The position numbers and the translations under genes were made by a program. The notes under the pieces are model-generated. The model saw only the letters and a program-made list of their open reading frames with translations, was not told the origin of the DNA and searched no databases. DNA of 64,000 bases, from positions 47,025,082-47,089,081 of the forward strand of contig CM074193.1 in the NCBI GenBank assembly GCA_037179385.1, written 5' to 3'. This document shows, piece after piece, positions 34,229 through 44,029 of this stretch; the first letter of the stretch is position 1; the number at the start of each line of letters is the position of its first letter. The DNA comes from Holothuria scabra. Lineage: Eukaryota; Echinodermata; Holothuroidea; Aspidochirotida; Holothuriidae.

Positions 34229-34778
34229 ATAACATAACATAACAGGTTGAAGGGCAAAGGAGGACCAAAGCCCCATAAGATGCCCTGAAGTCCAGGCCCT
34301 AATCATTTAACTCTTCGAAGATCCAATGCCAGAGTGAGTGTGGATGAACACCGGCGAACTTCGCCTTCTCTTTTCGACTAGTGCTCAGAGGTAACGAGGC
34401 AGGTGTGTACTAATAGCTCCCAATCCTGCTCCCGGGACCACCATTTAACGTCCCCATCCGACGGATGTGAGCGTATCCCCAGTCTTTAGCCACTTTCCCA
34501 AAGGCTGGAGGGGGTGGAGGTTATACTTGCTCTGCACCACTGCTCAACAGCTGAACTGAGCAAGCGGGCAACTTCCTGAGTCGGACAACTTCCTGAAACG
34601 GACAACCAAATACCCAATTTTGTAATTCACCAATTTTAAACCCCCTCAGCATCACTGTGAACAGCTATGCTGAACAAGCTAATTTTTAGACCCCGGAAAA
34701 TTTCCAAGTGGTTCCACCGGGAGGGGACCTTCAGTATGCAAGGCAGTACGCTCAAACCACCGAGCCATCTCCACCCAC
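34229..34778 (-). mobile_element. tRNA-Ala-derived SINE with LINE-like 3' tail
   Basis: On the minus strand the head reads GGAGATGGCTCGGTGG.TTGAGCG with an anticodon-like CTTGCAT loop (TGC, alanine). A central body contains CATCCGTCGGATGGGGACG and AATGGTGGTCCCGGGAG, which recalls conserved central domains of metazoan SINE superfamilies. The last 65-70 bp (GACTTCAGGGCATCTTATGG ... CTTCAACCTGTTATG, 34229-34298) matches the 3' end of the LINE at 59906-59972. It ends in an (ATGTT)n-like tail. It would be transcribed by pol III and mobilised by that LINE. Confidence 0.78.
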
Positions 34779-34785
34779 ACACCAT

Positions 34786-35117
34786 TTTGCATCTAGGCTC
34801 CTTGAAACGTCAAACATTTCCGGACACCCCTACCCTTAGACCATACTGCATGCCCCTCCCTCCTTCAGAGAAATCCTGCGCACGCCACTGCGTTACTACA
34901 TACAAATAAACCAGATATTGTTTACCAAAATAATATACTTTGTTACTTCCGATTGCTCTTTTTATACTTTAAGATTAAAATGCAGGTAATATTACAAAAT
35001 GACATGGTAATGTTGTTATACTTGTACATTTGCATATTTTATATGAAATACATACACATTGACCGGGGAAAGTTTTGGGGAAATTTCATACCTTTACCAC
35101 CCCCCCCCCCCCCTTTT
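34786..35117 (-). mobile_element. Inverted partial copy of the 5021-5370 hAT-like end
   Basis: The reverse complement aligns with 5021-5370, including the left end CAGTGGCGTAGCTAGG, the internal TAGTAACG-CAGTGGCGT junction and the following CAAGGAGCCTAGATGCAAAATGG block. It stops where the SINE head begins, so it is truncated. A C run of about 13 lies inside the end (35099-35112). Confidence 0.78.
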
Positions 35118-35119
35118 TA

Positions 35120-37660
35120 AGTCCTAGCTACGCCACTGTAAAAGAGCTTTATATTTCAAGAAACGGATTACACCGGAAAGACGCCGTGACCTGTAAGCTA
35201 TCAATGTCGTTTAGAGTGCGAGGCGAAATAACGCTAGCAAGTTTTGAGGTAGCGGAAACGCAAGAGATAGTGGCGTATGTCACTGGGCCATGACTGCCCC
35301 TCACGGATGCCATTTTTAGATCCTTAAAATACGTACTTTTGTAATACAAACTTTTCTTCAAAAGTTAGCCTAACCTATATGGCAATAGAGTGCATGTTTT
35401 ATAACATTTTACAGGAGACTGATTGTTTCCCCAAGGCCTCGATCCTCAGTGATACCCTTTTCTAAGTTCTTAAAAATACGCAAAGTTTCTCAAACTCCAA
35501 ATTTAACTTCAAAAGGTAGCATATTTGGCACCAGATTGCACATAAAGGAGACCCAATTTTCCAGAATTTTCAAAGGGGAGGGTCCCCCCAGACTCTTCCT
35601 CTGATCGGCATTGACCTTTCCAGCTCCAAGATGGTTAGTCTAAAATGCTTTTTAGGAGATTAGGCATGGTAGATTTCCAGTAACCTCAATTAGGAGTCTA
35701 ATAAGCGGCTCCCCTAGTCTGAACTTAGTCTTAAAGTAATTTGTCCTTTAGCAGTTTAGTTACAACAGGGACTCCATGCCTGTGCAGCTCGATATTTAAG
35801 ACAGCTGTTTTTACAAATTTAGCAGTTTCGTAGCAATTACGTAGCTTACTTAGCTGTATTTTTACGTTCGACGCGATGGGCATGCAAATTCGAACTTAGG
35901 CAACACAATCGGAGCGTAGTTACGGCGCGCAGGGCGGGGCAAGAGGGCGATTGCTCACTAGCTCTGATTAATGAAAATCTGGAAATTTGCTGACTGCGCC
36001 TGTAGGCCTACGGTCACCAGACCATCAAGTACCGGTAATTAACCCCGGACAGTGGCAAAGTGGTTTCCAAACTTTTTTGTTCAAGCGTTTAAGCCCCGAA
36101 TTCTCTCCAGTACAAGCACATTTTTAAATATTCCTTTAAAGAGAAAGCAGTATTTTCGGCGAGCTTTTCGCTCCGAAAAATTCCACCCTGGTCCAGAATA
36201 TTAACACTTTCGAACAAATCAAAGTTTGGGTAGGGAGCTGTACAGCTCCCTCGTTTGGGAAACTTTCCGCCCGGGTTCTAGAAATGAAATAAAAAGTCGG
36301 AAATATGACAGACGGTGAAAACTGATTAGCAAAGACACTGGTAAACTAAAATGCTGTTTTCATAAATTTTCTTTTACAAATTTCCTATTTTTCTCTAAGA
36401 TGAGCTTCTTATTTTCAAATAATTGTCTACAGAAGACAATAAAGTTTCTACAACGTTTTAAATTCCGTCGGAGAACCTCAATCCGCATAGCAGGCGTCTG
36501 ATAACGTTATGTAGCAACGATGATCTTTAGTTTCCGAGCAATCTTAGATTTGCAAAGGGCAGATTATTCAAAAATAATGTTTCAATTTTTCTTAAAGGAA
36601 ATCCCAAATACAAAATTTTGTGTGATGCAAGTTCAATATTTTGAAATACTTTTTTAAGAGAGGTAGAATTTTCGGCATGCCACGCGCCTCGCACATGACG
36701 TCCCTGCTCACTCTTTTCACTCCTGATTACCATCTGAACTGTGAATTGTTAAGATCAAGATGTGCTCTCGCTGTAGTACAAAAACTCAGAATCTAACATT
36801 TTCTGCAAATACAGCTCTACCTTTAGGAAAAAATGTTTAAAAGTTTAAAAATTCGGCGCGCTTCTTGCACCTCTAGCTACGTACCTACTAATCACCGAAA
36901 TGTCCACCGGTTTAAAACAAAATAGGAAGCACGAGTGCTTGATCCGCTGGAAAAATTCTGTCTATACGCAAGGAACACAATATTTCGTGATTCTCGCTTC
37001 GCACGTTGTGATTTACTTTTTAGTCAGTGGGCTGAAGGGACCCACCTAGCACCCCCCAGATTTGATGAAACAGGGATAAGAACGTAATTTAAAGTGTAAA
37101 TTTCAGATTTTTTATGTGAACTATGGTGTCTATATATAGGTTTAAATGTTGGTAGTGTAAGACAGCTGAGTGATTTTGGAGGTAGGGGAAATCTTAATAG
37201 CAATAACTCTGGAACTAATAGTTACTTTTTGCTGAATGACCAATTAAAATCTTTTTCTTGATCAACTCTATCATACAAAAGAGTCTAAGTGCAAATTATG
37301 TGCATAATGAGGACACCAGAGGTCAAAAGGTCACCAGTTTTGAACGATGACTAAAATCTAGCACACCCAATTTGCTACAGCCATTTCTACACTGGATTTG
37401 TACAAAAACACCGTTAACTTAATGAAAACTGCTGTCTGGACATCCTCTTGTATATTTAAACTCCTAATATACAATTATTTTCTATTCATTTATTTCTGTG
37501 ACAAACGGAAGTAGGTCAATCAAAAAGTAGGAAAAATTAAAAAACAAATTAAAAAATATACAAAAAAATTCATTTAAAATACGGCCAATCAAAAATTCTA
37601 AATATTTCGGTACAGGATTAAAGCGTGTATTTTATGCATTATTTTGGATATTTTATTCAG
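35120..37660. other. No gene seen
   Basis: Mostly unique-looking AT-rich DNA. 35400-35620 is decayed repeat similar to 1240-1480. A perfect 20-bp palindrome is at 36232-36251. No exon with conserved coding sequence recognised. Confidence 0.4.
36232..36251. repeat. Perfect 20-bp palindrome
   Basis: AGGGAGCTGTACAGCTCCCT, with no loop. Shares the GGGAGCTG stem with the hairpin at 11927-11959. Confidence 0.85.
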
Positions 37661-38080
37661 GACCTCAGCCAGATGGCGGAAAAGTAAAATGGCCAATGCG
37701 ATTAATTACGTCAATTCACATTAAAAATACATGAAATAATCCTCAAAAATATATTTTAATAAAAAAAATCTAAATACTTTGATATGAGATAATAGCATAA
37801 ATTTAAGAATAATTTCTCATATTTTTTGCAGGACCTCAACATATCAAGATGGCAGAAATAATAAAATGGCCGCCAAAGTTGAAACAGGCTACTATACGAA
37901 TAAATAACAAAAATGTTGAAAATAATCCTCAGAAAATAGATTTTTCACAGATTTATCCATACCTGTCCAAAGGTTATGCCAAAAATTCAAACCTATGTAT
38001 GATGTATTTCAGAACGTTTTTGTAGCAAGGAACTTGGTCAACCAAGATGGCGGAAAAGGCAAATTGCCCGCCAAAAGTTT
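37630..38080 (+). repeat. Three diverged ~190-bp repeats with AAGATGGCGG words
   Basis: Words CAGATGGCGGAAAAG (about 37670), AAGATGGCAGAAATA (about 37847) and AAGATGGCGGAAAAG (about 38044) are each followed by a second GGCC or GCCGCC word, AATAATCCTCA(A/G)AAA, and CAGGACCTCA-type sequence upstream. Spacing is 177 and 197 bp. AAGATGGCGG resembles the YY1 binding motif. Confidence 0.55.
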
Positions 38081-38697
38081 ATCCACAATATGCAATATAA
38101 GTATGAATAAGTATCTATAACAAATATATTTTTCACGTTTGAACTGAAAATTTATCCACACTGTCAGAAGAAAATCTTTTCTGGGTATGTTCTTTTTGAT
38201 CCAGGCCAACCGTGTCGCTTGTGTCTGCCTTAATTTTACACAGTAGAAACATTTTCGGACACAACGGTGTTTTGGCAAAATGTTTGCGACACATATGTGT
38301 CTTGAAATATATCAAGTGTACTCAGGCTTACGGCTTACCGATTAAAAAGAAAGGGAAGTCCCCCAAACTTATTTTGAAGAAAAAGCTAAATAAAATTTTT
38401 GTCTTATTTCACTTCAAAGAATCTTTCATTATATTTTATGCTTTTACTTTTGCATATTGAAGGTAAACCAAGCAGTTATTTCCAGTAAGTTTCACATTTG
38501 AAGAGAAAAAACATTGTCACATGACTCCTAACAGCCAATAATGACAATGAACAGTCTACTGGAATACTTCAATTTGGGATGACTCCTCTTGTATCGTGCA
38601 TTTCTATGCTTTACGACATTAAGGAAATTTAGTAGGACACTTCATTGAAAATGTGGAAGTGCGTCTTCATTGTTATTTCTTCTCTAGCAGGCCTGTC

Positions 38698-38814
38698 TGT
38701 AGCCTGCAGAGCGAACGAAATTTTTTCGTCCAGCTCATAGAGCGGCACTACGAAAAACCCTAGAGGTGACAGGCTGAAGGGGGCTTCAGCCACAGAGGCG
38801 CTACGCAGGCTATC
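38698..38814. mobile_element. Small foldback MITE
   Basis: Left GTAGCCTGCAGAGCG and right CGCTACGCAGGCTATCC form inverted ends. Inside is a second palindrome, GGCTGAAGGGGGCTTCAGCC, and a palindrome-like CGAACGAAATTTTTTCG. About 117 bp; no TSD assigned. Confidence 0.55.
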
Positions 38815-39484
38815 CTGACTGTTGCTTTAAAACAATTTATTTAAAACAACAACAACAACGGAAATAGGGTGAGTGACTCAGATGTCTGCCTCAGTGGTCC
38901 ATGTCACAACAAATTTTCGCTTCAAACAATAGTAATCCAAACCATGTACATATAGCTAAGGGTGATGCACAGGAAGGTAATTAACATTGCGCCAGACATT
39001 TATTGTGTGCACCTTGGTGAGAAAACAGTACTGTACTCTGTACAAAGTCTGTGAGCTCTTGCCCACAGACTTTCGAAGTGTTAGCCTACATAGGGCCTAC
39101 GCCTAGCCTAGGCTAGCCTAGTACTACATACAGTAACTTGTAAGTTAGGCCAAGGCCCTCACCTAGGCCTATTTAACTAACGACAGTGTATCAATAGTAG
39201 CACTAGTAGGCCTAATAATGCCTTGAAGGCGTGTAGTGTTGGGAGATCTTGACTCAGGTCTCGTCAGTTTACTAAAGAGGTTGTTCCATCATTTCTTACT
39301 TAGCCAGTCTGCATTTCATAAACTCCAACACAAAGATCTTTGGCATGAGCACCGACTCCTTCTCGGCTAGCGGAGGGCAAACTGTACTCCTGGCACACTG
39401 ATTAGTTCTCGTCATAAGATAAGCATACAGTGTAGTGTAATTTGCTATGCAGTGCTTGTATTGCTGAATGAATGGTGTATGCAT

Positions 39485-42400
39485 CAGGCTTGGAGTGATT
39501 ACTGTACATCTCAATGTAATCGATTACGATTGCGATTACTTCATATTTTACGATTGCGAATTTGATTACCATTACAGCTCAAATTGAAAGTAATTGATTA
39601 CGATTGCGATTACATTGCAATGTAATCATGATTCCAATCGTGATTACATTTTATTTCCACATAAACAATGAGGTAGGCAAAACAATCCAGTGTCCACAAC
39701 TGGAAATAAAGGCCATGGACATTGCTCTAGATAAGCCTGGGAAAGATACAGGTTCAGGCATAAAACCCTATCTAACTAACTATACTTGGTTTCTTACATT
39801 TTCTTTTGCAAAAAGTACCTCTAGAGAATGATGTAACTAGACACAGAAACAACTCTGGAGGTACTGTGTCTCATTTTTATGCAAATAACTAGTGTTCGAC
39901 CGATTATGCTATAATCAGTAATACCCGATTACCGATTATTTAATTTAACAATCGGCCCGATGCCGATTACCGATCACCGATTATTAGAAAGAGGGAAGTC
40001 ACATTTTTGTCACTTAGCATGTGTCCCTTACTTCGTGCATATCGTATTACCATAACCAGTTCAGGATGGAAAATATTGGGAATATTTCTGTTCGTTTCAC
40101 GAACGAGATATCATTTTTGTAGGCAAAATATTTTCACTTCAAAAGTGGAGATACAAATCAACCCTTAACACTGTACAATTGTTTGCAGTCGATGTCACAT
40201 GCCCTTTGAAGATTTAGTTCTCAGGCCAGCATCATGCTCTGTCTAGTTTTTATCCCCCAATCATGTCGGAACATTGCATTCTGTTACTGTACTGGGTTGT
40301 AGTTGCGTTAATGTACTGTAGCTACTCTCACGCTTTAACGAACCCCATGTATTAGAAGCAATCATGATAATCTTAGCAGTTCTGGGCACCCTTATAACGT
40401 ATCGTATGGTTCCTTTCCGATTTAAATATCCCCGTATATTTTAAGCAGTTCTCGTCCAAAACTTCCGTCTTGTTTAAAAAGAATCTGCAACTGAAATGCA
40501 CGTAAGTCCGATCCCCGAAAAATCCACGTACGCAGAGATTTGTGATGCCGTTTCCAAGTGAATTTAGCACGGGGCTCGCCCGGCTTCGCTAGCCGGCATT
40601 ACAAGCGCGATCATCAAAACACAAACTCAGTGCGAAAATTTGTCTCGAGACCGAGTATTTTCACACACTAAATCACATAGGCGAAGGCGCGTGTTGTGAT
40701 TGGCTGCCTAAAATCAATGCAATCGAACCATTCACGAAGCAGGGGGCAATTTAAATTTTGCAATGGATCTTTTGCATTTGATGTCACAGGGCAAAATATG
40801 ATGCCTTGTTTGGCGGTAAAAACCGACACGCACGCAAGTCTAGTGCATGCGTGGACCAAGAAGTTTGTGGCAAACCACCACGTGTATTACTGTTTTCGTT
40901 TGCAATGACGTCGTATGACAACATTGCTTAAGTCCTACCGTAAATAACATTACGGAAGGAATGCTGCGAATTACTTAATTTATGCAAGGTAATAACCACC
41001 GAACTTCACAAGATTCTAGGTGCTACGTGTACAAAACGTGCACAGATATGTATGCAAAGCTTGGGGATTTGAAAAAAGGGCGAAACACTGCAGCTAGATA
41101 GTCTGTACTAAGTGTTTTGTGCAGAACAGTTTGTACAGCAACTTACGCAGCGCTTTCTGCGAGACAGCAAGAGTACACCTTGAATGCACTTCAAAATCGA
41201 ATTCCAGGTAATACTACCGGGTTATAGCGGAAAACATAAAACGATCATTCCCATGGCAGGGGTAAAATGTAGGTTTGTGATTATCAATGCATCCTGTTTG
41301 GCGGGAAGTTGAAGGATTGAGTTTTCACGGGAATTTTAACGAAATTAAGTGCAAGGTTCAAGTATATTTAGCCCCCTTTTCCAGTTTGCAAATAGTCGGT
41401 GGTAGTGATCGGTTGAATGGCAGAATTTTACCGATGCCGATTATTTACCGATAACGCAATAATCGGCCCGATGCCGATTACTTAACAGATGATCAGTCGA
41501 ACACTACAAATATCACATGTTAAAGATTTATTGCTCAAAAGTTTGGTGAGATGTTGAAGTGCTCGAACACAGTACTCATTGACTTTGTAGCCATCTTCCT
41601 CCAAGAAAGTTGCAATAGCTGACCACTCCAACAAACAGTACAACTAAACATAAGCTGCCTTTAATAATACATACAACCAATGTGTACTGAGACACATAAC
41701 ACCTATAAAACTTTTGACCCCACTTATAACTATCATTGCAGTTTTTTCTAAAAGTCCCCTCTACTCTCTGGCAAAGAGCCAAGGGACGAAAACCAAAACA
41801 TTTACTCACGGAGGAGTTCTGCTCCCTTAAGGAGCTAAATTTCCTAAATGGACAAGTATGCCCTCTAAAGGGCAAATATGCAGTCACATTGCAGTGACTT
41901 GAACATTTTCCTTTCAACATTTCTTCTATCATCTCTTAAAGAACATTAACTTTCTCAGCCAGGCCTTACTTTTGAGATTGACACTTCAGGTAGCCAGGGA
42001 ATGAGAACAGTAGACTAAAGGTATCAATAGTACACTTTCAAAAGCTGCTACTACTGTAGGAGTCTCCTGGTCCATTGCCCATGGAAGTTTTTATCTATGG
42101 AGCTATTAATTAAACTTGGTTACTTTTAGATGTAGCATTTTGTCAGGTTGATAGGTTACTGCTTCATGGAGTGTTTAATATCAAATCAACCAGTTGTATA
42201 ACAAGTATATGTTCAGGTTGAGTGGGGGAGCTGAGTAAACAAATTGTGCAACACAATTGTGTCCCAAAGTAGAGATTATTGAACCCATGCACTTCTCACT
42301 CATTTTAAGCTGAAACATCCAAGAAAGAGTGACAATTAAATTTTGTCATTCCAACAGAAGAACCAAGCAATGAAAAAATTGTTTAGTAACTTTACTTCTT

Positions 42401-42595
42401 TGTTCAATTCAACTTCAATGTAATCAGAAATGAAACCACGATTGCGTTAATGCGTTTACTTTGCCATTGCAATCTATTACTGTTGCAATTACTTTGCGAT
42501 TTTCACAAAAGTAATTGATTGCGATTTCAACTACTTCAAAATGTGTAATTGATTGCAATTGATTACAATTACTGATTACGATTACCCCAAGCCTG
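39485..42595. mobile_element. hAT-like element, CAGGCTTGG family, perfect TSD
   Basis: Left end CAGGCTTGGAGTGATTAC, right end GATTACCCCAAGCCTG, flanked by GTATGCAT at 39477-39484 and 42596-42603, a perfect 8-bp TSD. Subterminal regions are dense in GATTGCGATTAC-type words on both strands, plausible transposase-binding repeats. Without the nested element it is about 1.49 kb. A 118-codon minus-strand frame (41576-41932) has no recognised domain. Relatives follow at 42820-44022. Confidence 0.88.
39890..41506. mobile_element. Second hAT-like element nested inside, 1.6 kb
   Basis: Left end TAGTGTTCGACCGATTAT, right end complement TAGTGTTCGACTGATCAT, then repeated CCGATTA / GATGCCGATTA words in both subterminal regions. 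Flanks CAAATAAC (39882-39889) and CAAATATC (41507-41514) match at 7 of 8, an 8-bp TSD. The interior (40560-41230) is less AT-rich than the neighbours. Short frames only, no transposase. Confidence 0.85.
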
Positions 42596-42668
42596 GTATG
42601 CATTACGTATACATGTACGTAATGTATGTATGATGATCATGTATGATGTAGGCTACATGGCTTTCAGG

Positions 42669-42764
42669 CCAAGTCGTCCCCAAACCAACTCATCCCCAAG
42701 CCAACTCGTCCCCAAGCCAAGTCGACCCCAAGCCAAGTCGTTCCCAAACCAAGTTGGCCCCAAT
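42669..42764. repeat. 16-bp minisatellite, six copies
   Basis: Unit CCAAGTCGTCCCCAAG, six exact-length copies with point changes. It sits between two CAGGCTTGG-family elements. Confidence 0.9.
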
Positions 42765-42819
42765 ATGAGAAATTAGTGAAAAATTAGTAGGAAATAGTGA
42801 CTTTCATGGATACTTCTTA

Positions 42820-44022
42820 CAGGCTTGGGGTAATTGTAATCAGTAATTGTAATCGATTGCAATCGATTGCACATTTTGGAGTAGTTGTACTGTAATCAGG
42901 CTTGGGGTAATCGTAATCTATTGCAATCGATTACAACATTTTGAAGTAGTTGTAATCGCAATCGATTACTTTTGAGAAAATCACAAAGTAATTGCAATCG
43001 TAATGGATAATACAATGGCAAAGTAATCGCAATCGTGGTTACATTTCTGATTACATTGAAGTTGAATTGAACAAAGAGGTAAAGTTACAAAAAATTCTGT
43101 CAGTGCTTAGTTCTTCTGTTGGAATGACAAAATTTAATTTGTCATTACCTCCAGAGTTGTTTCTTTGTCTAGTTACATCATTCTCTAGAAGTATACTTTT
43201 GCAAAAGAGTTAGATAGGGTTTTAAGCCTCAACCTGTATCCTTTCAGGCTTATCTGGAGCAATGTCCATGGCCTTTTTTCCAGTTGTGGGCACTGGACTG
43301 TTTTTCCTGTTACATTGTTCATGTGGAAATAAAATGTAGTCACGATTGCAATCCTGATTACATTGCAATGTAATCGCAATCATAATCAATTGCTCTCAAT
43401 TTTAGCTGTAATCGTAATCATAATCGCAATCGTAAAATATGAAGTAATCGCAATTGTAATCGATTACATTGAGATGTAATGGCCCCAAGCCTGGTTGTAC
43501 TGTAATCGCAATCGATTACTTTTGTGAAAATCGCAAAGTAATTGCAATAGTGATCGATTACAATGACAAAGTAATCGCAATCGTGGTTTTATTTCTGATT
43601 ACATTGAATTGAACAAAGAGTAAAGTTACTAAACAATTTTTTCAGTTCTTGGTTCTTCTGTTGGAATGACAAAATTTAATTGTCCCTCTGTCTTGGATGT
43701 TCCAGCTTAAAATGATGGAGAAGTGCATGGGTTCAATAATCTCTACTTTGGGAGGACTTGGTTCTGTCCGGGCTTATCTAGAGCAATGTCTATGGTCTTT
43801 TTTCCAGTTGTGGCCCAGGGCACTGGCTTGTTTTGCCTACTAAGGTGTTTATGTGGAAAGAAATGAAAATCACGATTGCAATCATGATTACATCACAATG
43901 TAATCGCAATCGTAATCAGTTACTATCAATTTTAGCTGTAATCGTAATCTTAATTGCAATCGTAAAATATGAAGTAATCGCAATTGTAATCAACTACATT
44001 GAGATGTAATCGCCCCAAGCCT
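42820..44022. mobile_element. CAGGCTTGG-family hAT-like element, second copy, inverted
   Basis: Left CAGGCTTGGGGTAATTGTAAT, right GTAATCGCCCCAAGCCT. The body matches the 39485-42595 element in reverse orientation: GCAATCGTGGTTACATTTCTGATTACATTGAA at one side and GAAGTAATCGCAATTGTAATC at the other. It contains the inner copy 42897-43493. The flanking octamers do not match. Confidence 0.7.
42897..43493. mobile_element. Inner CAGGCTTGG-family copy inside its own relative
   Basis: Starts CAGGCTTGGGGTAATCG and ends GGCCCCAAGCCTG, a nearly complete 597-bp deletion derivative. It is bracketed by a 13-bp direct repeat GTTGTACTGTAAT (42884-42896 and 43494-43506), longer than the 8 bp expected for hAT. 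It divides the outer copy between its subterminal repeats. Confidence 0.7.
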
Positions 44023-44029
44023 AAAGTCT

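Noticed and set aside
41576..41932. 118-codon frame inside the CAGGCTTGG element
   Set aside because: Considered as hAT transposase; no BED finger or hAT dimerisation motif is visible and no colinear extension exists.
42669..42764. Regular 16-bp repeats, CRISPR-like at first sight
   Set aside because: Head-to-tail with no unique spacers, in a eukaryotic genome; an ordinary minisatellite.
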